This document shows positions 24,610 through 33,034 of a DNA stretch of 36,240 nt, in pieces (the first letter of the stretch is position 1; the number at the start of each line of letters is the position of its first letter). The position numbers and the translations under genes were made by a program. Location: assembly GCA_002928955.1 (NCBI GenBank), contig PERT01000036.1:1-36240 (forward strand). Direction: 5' to 3'. The notes below the pieces were generated by a model. The model saw only the letters and a list, made by a program, of their open reading frames with translations. It ran no database searches and had not been told where the DNA came from. This stretch comes from Hyphomicrobium sp. GTDB lineage: Bacteria; Pseudomonadota; Alphaproteobacteria; Rhizobiales; Hyphomicrobiaceae.

Positions 24610-25164
24610 TTAAGCGGCACTTGATTTGCCCCTGGCGGGCGGGTCGGCAACGGGTGTGGCAGGTCCCGCGGTTCCGGCGCTGGATGTTCCTGCGCCCATC
24701 TGTTGAGAGCCGTCCGGGCCTTGCTTGCCACGCCCGTCGCCATTTTTGTCGATTTTCCCATCTGAACCACTATTTGCCGGTGGCAACGGGGCCGGGGACA
24801 CCGCCATTTGATGGATCTGGCTCTGAGGCAGGTTTGAGGCATGGCCCGTGGCGCGTTGGGCCTTTGACGCCGGAGCACCGGGTTGCGCCGGCGCGGATAC
24901 GTGATCTTGTGCGGCTTCCCTGAGTACGTCGGCGGCCGCCGCAAGCATCGCGTCATAGGCCTCGCGCAAGTCCCACAGCTCGTCGGCAAGCAGCACCGCC
25001 GCCATCAGAAGCAGGCGCTCGTCGGCGGGTTGGCCAAACTCGCGAGCAAGCTTCTCGACTCGACCTTTTACGTCCTGCGCGAGCGCCGCCAGCCGCTTCT
25101 CCTCGCCATCGTTACAGGCGAGCCGATAGGTCCGGTTGTTGAGCGTGATTGGAACCTGCGCCAT
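24610..25164 (-). CDS. zapA: Cell division protein ZapA with long disordered tail
   Basis: FtsZ-ring-associated protein. The first 90 residues are a normal ZapA domain: VPITLNNRTYRLACNDGEEKRLAALAQ, then a coiled coil with ADERLLLMAAVLLADELWDLREAY. A tail of about 95 residues follows, rich in Ala, Pro, Gly, Ser and Gln, with no recognisable domain. The start is the first ATG. It is preceded by the DUF4164-like gene 60 bases upstream, the usual arrangement here. Confidence 0.9.
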   Translation of the reverse strand: MAQVPITLNNRTYRLACNDGEEKRLAALAQDVKGRVEKLAREFGQPADERLLLMAAVLLADELWDLREAYDAMLAAAADVLREAAQDHVSAPAQPGAPASKAQRATGHASNLPQSQIHQMAVSPAPLPPANSGSDGKIDKNGDGRGKQGPDGSQQMGAGTSSAGTAGPATPVADPPARGKSSAA

Positions 25165-25224
25165 TTCATCCGTCCAAAGCTCATTCGTCGAAGATTTGCC
25201 GCGAGCACCGGGACGACCGACGAA

Positions 25225-25488
25225 TCACGCCTCGCTTTCAATAACGGTATGAAGGGAATCGATAGCCCAATCAATGCGGTTGAGCACATGACCGCGCTCG
25301 GCCTCAAGCAAGGCCACGCGCTCACGCGCCATGGCCAAATCGCGCTCGAGTTCAGCCACCCGCTTTTCGAGTGCTGACGCGCTGGTTGCTGTCGCCGGCC
25401 CCTTTGTGGCGCCGGACGCCCCGCGTGCTGACGCAACGGGCAATGTCGCCGTTCGCTTTGTCTTCATGGTATCCCGCTGCTGCACCAT
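25225..25488 (-). CDS. DUF4164-like coiled-coil protein
   Basis: About 87 residues. An Ala/Thr-rich N-terminus is followed by a coiled coil (SALEKRVAELERDLAMARERV) and IDWAIDSLHTVIES, comparable to the C-terminus of DUF4164 proteins found beside zapA in this order. AAGGG lies seven bases before the ATG at 25488; a second ATG at 25467 is also possible. A division-related role is inferred from position only. Confidence 0.7.
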   Translation of the reverse strand: MVQQRDTMKTKRTATLPVASARGASGATKGPATATSASALEKRVAELERDLAMARERVALLEAERGHVLNRIDWAIDSLHTVIESEA

Positions 25489-25784
25489 AGGCCGCCCTTC
25501 CGCCCCGAACCTGATGAAAACTGTGTCCAGGCTCCCGTGCATTCAAAAGATCTTGTAAGTGCCACCCGTTCGCGGCGTCAACGCACCGCGCTCGATAAGT
25601 TGTTAGCCGTACGGCCGAGAAGTCCGGCACAATCCCACGACTCTCTGCTCATGACGCATTGACAGCATAGGGTCGCGACGAATTAATGGCGCCGCTTTAG
25701 CCAACAGCCGGGATCGCGAACGCGGGTGCCATCCTGGGCCGTGCTTAAAGAAGCCTGTCAACCGAGCACCCGCTGGAGGTCATG

Positions 25785-26807
25785 ATGGCTGTCAAAGTTG
25801 CGATCAACGGGTTCGGCCGCATCGGGCGCAACGTTCTGCGCGCGATCATCGAGAGTGGGCGCACCGACATCGACGTGGTCGCGATCAACGATCTGGGTCC
25901 CATCGAGACCAACGCTCACTTGCTCCGCTTCGACAGCGTGCACGGGCGCTTCCCAGGCGACGTCGTGGTCGAGGCTGACACGCTGACCGTCCGCATGGGC
26001 GGCCGCAACATGGGTCCGATCAAGGTCACAGCCATCAAGAACCCGGCAGAGTTGCCCCACAAGGCCCTTGGCGTCGACATCGCGATGGAATGCACCGGCA
26101 TTTTCGCCACCAAGGAGAAGGCCGGTTCACACCTCACCGCCGGAGCCAAACGCGTGCTGGTCTCGGCTCCGGCCGACGGCGCGGATCTGACCGTCGTCTA
26201 TGGCGTCAATCACGACAAGCTGACCCGCGACCACCTCGTCGTCTCCAACGCCTCGTGCACCACCAACTGCCTGGCTCCCGTCGCCAAGGTGCTGAACGAT
26301 CTCGTTGGCGTTGACAAGGGCTTCATGACGACGATCCACGCCTACACCGGCGACCAGCCGACGCTCGATACCATGCACAAGGACCCCTATCGCGGTCGCG
26401 CGGCAGCCCTCTCGATGATCCCGACCTCGACGGGTGCGGCCAAGGCTGTCGGCCTCGTGCTGCCCGAACTCAACGGCAAGCTCGATGGCACGGCAATCCG
26501 CGTGCCAACGCCCAACGTCTCGTTGATCGATTTCAAATTCCTGTCGAAACGCGAAACCACCGTGTCCGAGATCAACTCGGCGATCAAGACCGCCGCCGGC
26601 CAGCAATTGAAGGGCATTCTCGGCGTCACCGACCAGCCCAACGTATCGATGGACTTCAACCACGACGCGCACTCGTCGATCTTCCATCTCGACCAGACCA
26701 AGGTCATGGACGGCAGGCTCGTGCGGGTATTGTCGTGGTATGATAATGAATGGGGCTTCTCGAACCGCATGGCCGATACCGCCGTCGCCATGGGCAAGCT
26801 GATTTGA
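25785..26807 (+). CDS. gap: Glyceraldehyde-3-phosphate dehydrogenase, type I
   Basis: Glycolytic/gluconeogenic NAD(P)-dependent enzyme, 340 residues. It starts [20 protein letters not shown], has the active-site block [16 protein letters not shown] with the nucleophilic cysteine, [11 protein letters not shown], and the C-terminal [18 protein letters not shown] lies five bases before the ATG at 25785; an adjacent ATG three bases upstream would be too close. In many relatives pgk follows, but here the next enzyme gene is fba. Confidence 0.96.
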   Translation: MAVKVAINGFGRIGRNVLRAIIESGRTDIDVVAINDLGPIETNAHLLRFDSVHGRFPGDVVVEADTLTVRMGGRNMGPIKVTAIKNPAELPHKALGVDIAMECTGIFATKEKAGSHLTAGAKRVLVSAPADGADLTVVYGVNHDKLTRDHLVVSNASCTTNCLAPVAKVLNDLVGVDKGFMTTIHAYTGDQPTLDTMHKDPYRGRAAALSMIPTSTGAAKAVGLVLPELNGKLDGTAIRVPTPNVSLIDFKFLSKRETTVSEINSAIKTAAGQQLKGILGVTDQPNVSMDFNHDAHSSIFHLDQTKVMDGRLVRVLSWYDNEWGFSNRMADTAVAMGKLI

Positions 26808-26976
26808 GCTGATAACGGCGCAGAGACTTTTCCGTTCTCGCCACCGGCAAGACTTGAGTATCCGAAGCCCAAAACAGATGAGAAATAGACGGTCTTTCGC
26901 GTTGAGAGTTGATCAGCCAGAACCTCGGCGGGACGCTAACAAACTTGCCGCCCGGCCCTGCCGAGGGCCCGCTCAC

Positions 26977-27141
26977 TCAGCCGGGCTCACCAGGCTCGTC
27001 GCGCGCCATGTGCCGGACGTGGAAGTTGACGGTCTGGTCGTCGCCCAATTTGAAACAGGACACATAAGGGCCGTTGACAACGCGACGCACCCGTATACCG
27101 GGGATAACGGCGGCACGGCCTGTCCTCGGCTGCTCCCTCAA
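26977..27141 (-). CDS. Possible small ORF between gap and fba
   Basis: A 54-codon frame from TTG (LREQPRTGRAAVIPGIRVRR), continuing VVNGPYVSCFKLGDDQTVNF and ending HVRHMARDEPGEPG. The residue pattern is protein-like and third positions are G/C rich, unlike neighbouring shadow frames. The frame stays open for a further 29 codons upstream without a good start, so it may be the end of a decayed or longer gene. No family recognised. Confidence 0.35.
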   Translation of the reverse strand: MREQPRTGRAAVIPGIRVRRVVNGPYVSCFKLGDDQTVNFHVRHMARDEPGEPG

Positions 27142-27271
27142 CCGTTCGTATGACCCACATCGGCCAGACGGTAGTTCTGGATGAGCCTCCAGGGGGCTGG
27201 CACGGCGTCGAAATTGGCGCTAGATCACTGCAAAAATCGACGCACAGTACCCGCTTCATCCGGAGGCTCGC

Positions 27272-28306
27272 ATGACCGAGAAACTCGAAGATATCGCCCG
27301 CGCCATGGTAGCCCCCGGCAAGGGCATTCTCGCCGCCGACGAAAGCTCCGGCACGATCAAGAAGCGGTTCGACAAGATCAATTTAGCCTCCACCGAGGAC
27401 AGCCGCCGCGACTATCGCGAAATGCTGTTCCGCTCGGCAGACGCCATGAAGAACCACGTCTCCGGCGTCATACTCTACGACGAGACCATCCGCCAGAAGG
27501 CCAAGGACGGCACACCGCTGGTCGATGTCATGAAAGCTGCAGGTTCCATCCCTGGGATCAAGGTCGATACCGGCGCGAAGGCGTTGGCCGGGTGCGCAAG
27601 CAAGTTCGAAACGATCACCGAGGGCCTTGATGGCCTGCGCGAACGGCTAGCCGAATACCATGCGCTCGGCGCCCGCTTCGCCAAGTGGCGTGCCGTCATT
27701 ACTATCGCCGACCGCTGCCCGTCCTACAATTGCATCAACGCCAATGCGCACGCGCTCGCACGTTATGCCGCGCTCTGCCAGGAAGCCGGCATCGTACCAA
27801 TCGTCGAACCTGAAGTGGTGATGGACGGCGAACATTCCACGCACGACATCGACGCTTGCTACGTCGTCACAGAATGGACCTTGAAAGAGGTGTTCCAGCA
27901 GCTCTATCATGCAAACGTCAGGCTCGACGGCATGATCCTGAAGCCGAACATGGTCATTGCCGGCCAAAGGTGCCCGAAGCAGGCGTCCGCCGCCGAGGTC
28001 GCCGAAAAGACCGTCAAGCTGCTCAAGTCCTGCGTGCCGTCGACCGTGCCCGGTATCGCTTTCCTCTCGGGTGGCCAGTCGGACGAGGCGGCGACCGAGC
28101 ACCTGTCGCGCATGAACGCCATCGGTGATCTACCCTGGACCCTCACCTTCTCCTACGGTCGCGCGCTACAGGCGGCGGCGCTCAAGGCGTGGGGCGGCAA
28201 GCCCGAAAACGTGGCCGCCGGCCAGCGGGCATTCTCGCACCGCGCCCGCATGAACGGCTTGGCCGCGCTCGGAAAGTGGGATCAGAAACTCGAGGAGGCC
28301 GCCTAA
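27272..28306 (+). CDS. fba: Fructose-bisphosphate aldolase, class I
   Basis: Schiff-base aldolase of 344 residues, normal length. It starts MTEKLEDIARAMVAPGKGILAADESSGTI, the class I signature region; the catalytic lysine is in DGMILKPNMV; IVPIVEPEVVMDGEH and FLSGGQSDEAAT are also typical. CGGAGG lies just before the start. It faces the same way as gap, 464 bases downstream of it. Confidence 0.96.
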   Translation: MTEKLEDIARAMVAPGKGILAADESSGTIKKRFDKINLASTEDSRRDYREMLFRSADAMKNHVSGVILYDETIRQKAKDGTPLVDVMKAAGSIPGIKVDTGAKALAGCASKFETITEGLDGLRERLAEYHALGARFAKWRAVITIADRCPSYNCINANAHALARYAALCQEAGIVPIVEPEVVMDGEHSTHDIDACYVVTEWTLKEVFQQLYHANVRLDGMILKPNMVIAGQRCPKQASAAEVAEKTVKLLKSCVPSTVPGIAFLSGGQSDEAATEHLSRMNAIGDLPWTLTFSYGRALQAAALKAWGGKPENVAAGQRAFSHRARMNGLAALGKWDQKLEEAA

Positions 28307-28577
28307 ACTCGGGCATTTGCCGCTCGATCACAACACGACACGGGAGGCGCGCTGGTGGATCCTTGCAGGCAGTATCCACCTTCAATTCACCCCCGTTGCC
28401 GGACAAGTGCGCTGTTGCCGCCGTGGAGCCCTTGATCCAAAAGGCGGCCGCCATCGCCCACATCGTCTCAGGCATGCCGCAATTTTTTTTCGATTATGAT
28501 CTGTTGGGTTTGGCGCTCCGCGCGATTGAAGTGACGCGGCGTTGGTTACACGCGCCGCCCTCCAGGAAAGGCCTTGC

Positions 28578-30455
28578 ATGTTGTTTTCATTGCCCCGTTC
28601 CCTGCTCGCCGGGACCGTCGTGATCTCGACCTCGCTCGCCGTGAGCACCGTCGATGCCTCTGCTCGGGATCAGGCCGAGTATAGGGCTGAAGGCCGTCTC
28701 CAGACACCCCAGGCGCGCGTCGATCTCGCGCAAGGCACCACCACCACCCTCAGCCCCGCCCAGAAGGCCGAGGAGGAGGCCAAGCGCCGCGCCAAGGCGC
28801 TCGAAGACAAAAAACGCGAAAAGCCTGCATCTCCTCCGCAACCCAAGGTCACAGCACCGCCGCCGTCGCTGAAAAACGTGACACCGCCGCCTCCCGCGAC
28901 GCCGTCCAAGGTTGTCACGCCACCGCCACCCGCGACGCCGTCCAAGGTCGTCACGCCACCGCCACCCGCGACGCCGTCCAAGGTCGTCACGCCTCCGCCA
29001 CCCGCGACGCCGTCCAAGGTCGTCACGCCACCACCACCCGCAACGCCGTCCAAGGTCGTCACGCCTCCGCCACCCGCGACGCCATCCAAGGTCGTCACGC
29101 CACCACCACCCGCGACGCCGTCCAAGGTCGTCACGCCACCACCACCCGCGACGCCGTCCAAGGTCGTCACGCCTCCGCCACCCGCGACGCCGTCCGGCAC
29201 CACGTCGGACGCAAAGCCAGACGTTACCATCACACCAGCATCCCGAACTGACACCAAGCCTGCCGCCAAACAAGGCGTTACCACCACGCCGACGGATACC
29301 AAACCGAGCGCCACCACTCAGCCCGGAACCACAGCGCCTCCGGCCGACACGACCCTCAGGCGCGGCGCGAACCCGGCAAAGGCAGACACCTCGCCAATCG
29401 CGGCGCCGACACTCGAGCAGATCAAGAAAAACCGTCGGCAGACGGTCGACCGCGACAATCGCACGATCATTCGTGAGCAGGACAGGCGCGTGATCGTCAA
29501 GACCGGCAAGACCGTGGTCATCCGCTCGGACGAGAACCGCCGTCTCGATCGCTTCGCAGGCGAAAACGTGACGCGCACCCGGGGCCGCAACGGTTCGGAA
29601 ATCACCATCATCCAACGCGACGGCGACCGCCGCATCTATTCGGAAACCGACCGCGACGGACGGCTCGTGCGGCGCTGGCGCAGGGGGGGTGACGGCCGCG
29701 AGGTCACGATCATCGACAATCGCCGACGTGACAGCTTCGGCCGCGCCATTGCGATCGGGCTCGGTGTCGGCATCGGCGCCCTGATTGTGCGCTCCGCACT
29801 CGACGTCCCACCGCCGCGCGTGATCATCCCGCGCGAGAAATACGTGGTCGAGTACGAGAGCGCCACCGACGACGATCTCTATGAGGCTTTTTCCGCCCCG
29901 CCCATCGAGCGGGTCCACCGACCCTACTCGCTGGACGAAGTCCGCAGCACGCATTCGCTGCGCGAGCACATGCGCCGCGTCGACCTCAATGACATCAATT
30001 TCGAGTTCGGTGCGTGGGACATCGAAGAGCCGGAGCAGAGAAAACTCGATCGCGTTGCCCGCGCCATGATCCGCGTGCTCGACGCCAACCCAGACGAGGT
30101 ATTCCTGATCGAAGGCCACGCCGACCGCGTCGGTGACGAAGTCGACAATCTCACCTTGTCCGACCGACGCGCTGAGGCGGTCGCTGAAATCTTGACGCAA
30201 GAGTTCGACATTCCGCCGGAGAACCTGACCACCCAAGGTTACGGAGAGCAGTACCCTAAGGTCGACACAGATGGAGCCAGCCGCCTCAATCGCCGCGTCG
30301 CCGTCCGCCGAATCACGCCGCTGTTGTCAACAGGTGGGCCGGATGGCGACCGTGATGGCCGGGATCGAGATCGAGATCGAGATCGAGATCGAGATCGAGA
30401 TCGAGATCGAGATCGAGATCGAGACGACCGAGAGAGTGACCGCGACCGCCGCTGA
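28578..30455 (+). CDS. OmpA-domain envelope protein with proline repeats and Arg-Asp tail
   Basis: A 625-residue protein. A signal sequence (MLFSLPRSLLAGTVVISTSLAVS) is followed by a charged region, then nine copies of TPPPPATPSKVV, a Thr/Pro-rich linker and a basic region (RTIIREQDRRVIVKTGKTVV). A hydrophobic stretch follows (IAIGLGVGIGALIVRSAL), and then a C-terminal OmpA-like peptidoglycan-binding domain (FLIEGHADRVGDEVDNLTLSDRRAEAV, LTTQGYGE, RLNRRV). The end is an (Arg-Asp)n tail. The ATG at 28578 follows GGAAAGG. The repeats suggest a proline-rich spacer across the periplasm. An intrinsic terminator follows. Confidence 0.88.
   Translation: MLFSLPRSLLAGTVVISTSLAVSTVDASARDQAEYRAEGRLQTPQARVDLAQGTTTTLSPAQKAEEEAKRRAKALEDKKREKPASPPQPKVTAPPPSLKNVTPPPPATPSKVVTPPPPATPSKVVTPPPPATPSKVVTPPPPATPSKVVTPPPPATPSKVVTPPPPATPSKVVTPPPPATPSKVVTPPPPATPSKVVTPPPPATPSGTTSDAKPDVTITPASRTDTKPAAKQGVTTTPTDTKPSATTQPGTTAPPADTTLRRGANPAKADTSPIAAPTLEQIKKNRRQTVDRDNRTIIREQDRRVIVKTGKTVVIRSDENRRLDRFAGENVTRTRGRNGSEITIIQRDGDRRIYSETDRDGRLVRRWRRGGDGREVTIIDNRRRDSFGRAIAIGLGVGIGALIVRSALDVPPPRVIIPREKYVVEYESATDDDLYEAFSAPPIERVHRPYSLDEVRSTHSLREHMRRVDLNDINFEFGAWDIEEPEQRKLDRVARAMIRVLDANPDEVFLIEGHADRVGDEVDNLTLSDRRAEAVAEILTQEFDIPPENLTTQGYGEQYPKVDTDGASRLNRRVAVRRITPLLSTGGPDGDRDGRDRDRDRDRDRDRDRDRDRDRDDRESDRDRR
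28881..29195 (+). repeat. Nine tandem 36-base units coding TPPPPATPSKVV
   Basis: Units start every 36 bases from 28881; the ninth is cut short at TPS. They differ by a few silent changes (CCACCG, CCTCCG and CCACCA variants), so the array is somewhat diverged. The unit is a multiple of three, so copy-number change keeps the frame. Confidence 0.95.
30363..30422 (+). repeat. Ten perfect GATCGA units coding (Arg-Asp)n
   Basis: A pure hexanucleotide tract of 60 bases in the 3' end of the OmpA-domain gene. All copies are identical, pointing to recent slippage. The six-base unit preserves the reading frame whatever the copy number, so the tail length should vary without switching the gene off. Confidence 0.97.
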
Positions 30456-30489
30456 CCACTCCATCGCGCCGAGCCAAACTCTCAAAATC

Positions 30490-30521
30490 AGGACGCGGGG
30501 GATCGCCTCGCGTCCTTTTTT
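30490..30521 (+). terminator. Intrinsic terminator of the OmpA-domain gene
   Basis: AGGACGCG and CGCGTCCT pair around an 11-base loop, followed by six T. It lies 35 bases after the stop codon at 30455 and upstream of the DUF3429 gene. Confidence 0.88.
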
Positions 30522-30558
30522 GTGGCAACAGGCCGTGCACCACTCCGGAGCTCCCCGC

Positions 30559-31236
30559 ATGACCCCACCGCCAACAAAGCCGCCGAACCTCGCCGTCGCC
30601 CTCGGCATCGGCGGGTTGATCCCGTTCGTCGGGCTCGCCGCCGTGATCGTGCTGAACCAGAGACTGCCGGCCGCCGACGCCTGGCGCGCGTTGACACTCT
30701 ATGCTGCGGTGATCCTGTCGTTCATGGGTGGCGTGCACTGGGGCCGCGCCATGGCGAGCGGTGAGCCGCGCTTCGCTCACCCCGCCTATGTCGTGAGCGT
30801 GATCCCGGCACTGATTGCGTGGTTTGCGGTCGCGTTCTTGCCACCCCGCCCCGCCTCTACCGTCATGGCGATAGGGTTCGCGGCTTTGCTCATCCATGAT
30901 CTCGCGACCGTCAAGCGCGGCCAATTTCCCTCCTGGTACGGCCCCCTGCGCATCTGGCTCACGTCGATCGTACTGACCTCGTTTGCCGTCGCGTTGCTCG
31001 CCACAATGACACGAGATGACGCCGGGGGCCGCACCGGTCGCCGCGGGGAATGGCCGGCCAGCCCGACAAAATTGCAGGATACACGAGGCAACGGTCCACC
31101 GGTCCGCAACAGCCCTCAGCGCACGCGATCTGCGTTCGGATCAGCCGCCGACCACACCACCTTGTCGGCGTTGCGGGCGGTCCTGAGCCCAATGGCCGTT
31201 TCAATACCCTTGGCGCCGGTGAACACGGCATTGTAG
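30559..31236 (+). CDS. DUF3429 domain membrane protein
   Basis: About 225 residues. Membrane segments are seen at LGIGGLIPFVGLAAVIVL, LYAAVILSFMGGVHWG, VVSVIPALIAWFAVAFL, STVMAIGFAALLIHDLA and IVLTSFAVALLATM; SFMGGVHWGRA is the DUF3429 hallmark. GGAG lies eight bases before the ATG. Beyond residue 155 the sequence is hydrophilic, and its last 121 bases run antisense to the pentapeptide-repeat gene. The tail is longer than the family normally needs and may come from loss of an earlier stop. Function unknown. Confidence 0.8.
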   Translation: MTPPPTKPPNLAVALGIGGLIPFVGLAAVIVLNQRLPAADAWRALTLYAAVILSFMGGVHWGRAMASGEPRFAHPAYVVSVIPALIAWFAVAFLPPRPASTVMAIGFAALLIHDLATVKRGQFPSWYGPLRIWLTSIVLTSFAVALLATMTRDDAGGRTGRRGEWPASPTKLQDTRGNGPPVRNSPQRTRSAFGSAADHTTLSALRAVLSPMAVSIPLAPVNTAL

Positions 31237-32084
31237 ACATCCGCTCCGGTGAAGTCCGCACCCGCCAAATCCGCCCCGCTGAAATCGACCTTGGAGAGCG
31301 CGGCGTCAACCAGGCGCGCCCCCCGCAAATCGGCATCGGTGAACCGCGCAAACTCGAGAACGGCAGCGGTCAAGTTCGCGCCCGCGAGGTTCGCCCCAGA
31401 GAAATCACAACCGACGAGATCGGTCCCGCGCCGCGTCGTCAGCGTGCCCTGACCGGCGCGCGGCTCGTAGGACGAGAAGTCGGCGCCCTTGAGATTGGCG
31501 GCCTTGAAGCTTGAGCCGTCAAACTTCCCCATTAGTCGCGCGTCTGCGAGGTTGGCTGAATCAAACCGCGGCGCATCCTTCCACTCGAACCGCATCGACG
31601 TGTGGATCGTTGGTCTCAGGATCGTCACGCCTGTCAGATCGGAGCCGGTCAAATTGGCCCGCGTCAAGGAGGAGCGATTGAGCCGCGCCCGGCTGAGGTT
31701 CGCATTCGACAGATCCGAATCTGTAAAATCGACGCCCCACAAGTCAGAGTCTGAAAGCCTGGCCCCTCCAAGCATGAGCCCAGCCAGATCTAGATATCTT
31801 AGGCTTCTGCCGGAAAGATCCAACTGGCTGCCTCGTCGCGCGTTCCAAAGCGCAAGACTGACGTCGCGCGTCGAGAGTTCCGGTTTCCCCTCCGGCATCG
31901 CGGCGGCAATCTCGTCTGGCGCGTTCGCCACGGCATTGTAGTGGACCCGCGCTGCACCATCGGCATCGGCGCCCTGGGCCACTTCGGCGTAAGTTGAGAC
32001 GAAACTCAGGGCCAATGCGACGGCGAGTGGCGCGGCACTGAGCGCGTTCGCCCATTTGCTCCTCAAAATTTGCGTTTCGATCAC
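31116..32084 (-). CDS. Pentapeptide-repeat protein with N-terminal signal
   Basis: About 322 residues. A hydrophobic N-terminal segment (LSAAPLAVALALSFVSTYAEV) suggests export. Two blocks of A(D/N)LxX repeats follow: LDLSGRSLRYLDLAGLMLGGARLSDSDLWG to LTGSDLTGV, then FSGANLAGANL to FTGADVYNAVFTGAKG, forming a right-handed beta-helix. GTG at 32084 is chosen because GAGGGA precedes it; a GTG at 32117 lacks a ribosome site. It is convergent with the DUF3429 gene and overlaps its end by 121 bases. Function cannot be assigned from repeats alone. Confidence 0.85.
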   Translation of the reverse strand: MIETQILRSKWANALSAAPLAVALALSFVSTYAEVAQGADADGAARVHYNAVANAPDEIAAAMPEGKPELSTRDVSLALWNARRGSQLDLSGRSLRYLDLAGLMLGGARLSDSDLWGVDFTDSDLSNANLSRARLNRSSLTRANLTGSDLTGVTILRPTIHTSMRFEWKDAPRFDSANLADARLMGKFDGSSFKAANLKGADFSSYEPRAGQGTLTTRRGTDLVGCDFSGANLAGANLTAAVLEFARFTDADLRGARLVDAALSKVDFSGADLAGADFTGADVYNAVFTGAKGIETAIGLRTARNADKVVWSAADPNADRVR

Positions 32085-32350
32085 AATCGGTTCCCTCGGT
32101 CGACTCGGCCGATCCACCCCATAACGTTCGGCGATCCCACTGGCTCCAACAATATGTTACAGTATTCATGGAAGACCTATCGAAGGCCACGGCGCGACGG
32201 TTGGGCGACCTCATGTCACCAGTCCGAAGCCACGGCGATCCGCGCCGACACTGCCGCCATGACGTCTCTTTTCCGCCGCTTTCCCGTCCAATAGGCTGAC
32301 GTTCGGCGGCGGTCCGTGACGTACGACCGGCACACCAGTGGGCATTGATC

Positions 32351-33022
32351 ATGGGCGATTTCGCGCAACTGTATCTTGTGGTCGAGGTCCCTGCAGACGC
32401 ACCAGCTCGCGTAAGCTGCGAGAATGTCCTGCGCGCCATAGTGACCTCGCCCCACGCCCGCGGGAGGCTGTCGGCCATTCTCCTCACCCCATCGGCCAGC
32501 CAGCTCGATGCTGCCATTTCACCACTTGTACAGCTGGCCCAGAAACAAGGCATCGCGGTGCTCGTTGAAGGCGACGCGCGCCTCGCCCGTACCGTCAAGG
32601 CCGACGGCATGCACATTCCGGCGTCCAATGATCCGCTTGCGGCATTGGAAGAAGCCCGCGAGATCCTCGGCGCCCGCGCCATCGTCGGGGTCGATGCTGG
32701 CCGCTCGCGGCACGACGCCATGAGCCTCGGCGAGGCCGGCGCCGATTACATCGGGTTCGGTCTTCCGGCGCGGGCGAAGCAAACCGCAGCCGACGTCGAC
32801 GACGACAAAGCTTTTCGCCGCGACCTCGTGCAGTGGTGGAGCGAGATTTTCGAGATCCCGTGCGTAGCCTTCGATATCGACAAGACCGATGACGCGGTCG
32901 AACTCGCCGACGCAAGGGCTGATTTCCTGGCGATCCGCCTGCCGGCCAGCATCGACGCGGCAGACGCGGAACGCTGGCTTCAAGACTTCAACGGCGCGCT
33001 TGCCGCCACCAGTGCCGCCTAG
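32351..33022 (+). CDS. Thiamine phosphate synthase-like (ThiE/TenI) protein
   Basis: About 223 residues with a TIM-barrel ThiE pattern: QLYLVVEVP at the first strand, GIAVLVEGDARLARTVKADGMHIP (compare the family's NDR/DA..ADGVHLG), AIVGVDAGRSRHDAMSLGEAGADYIGFGLP. The usual basic and Asn substrate residues look altered, so it may be a paralogue rather than a working synthase. The ATG at 32351 is chosen; a TTG six bases upstream is possible. It lies in the fba-thiE-sel1 order known in relatives. Confidence 0.8.
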   Translation: MGDFAQLYLVVEVPADAPARVSCENVLRAIVTSPHARGRLSAILLTPSASQLDAAISPLVQLAQKQGIAVLVEGDARLARTVKADGMHIPASNDPLAALEEAREILGARAIVGVDAGRSRHDAMSLGEAGADYIGFGLPARAKQTAADVDDDKAFRRDLVQWWSEIFEIPCVAFDIDKTDDAVELADARADFLAIRLPASIDAADAERWLQDFNGALAATSAA

Positions 33023-33034
33023 ATGAGGATCCCC

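Noticed and set aside
28480-28495. T8 run after fba as an intrinsic terminator
   Set aside because: Only a weak, short stem (GGCATGCC) precedes it; not a convincing hairpin.
28881-29195. CRISPR array
   Set aside because: The 36-base units are directly adjacent without spacers and code in frame for a proline-rich repeat.
28587-30236. Very long frame antisense to the OmpA-domain gene
   Set aside because: Created by the periodic repeat and high GC; the plus-strand product has a signal peptide and an OmpA domain, the antisense one has only repetitive Gly/Arg/Trp runs.
32135-32165. TGTAAC upstream of the pentapeptide-repeat gene as a third ECF site
   Set aside because: No CGTA-like element at the spacing shared by the sites at 8007 and 9264.
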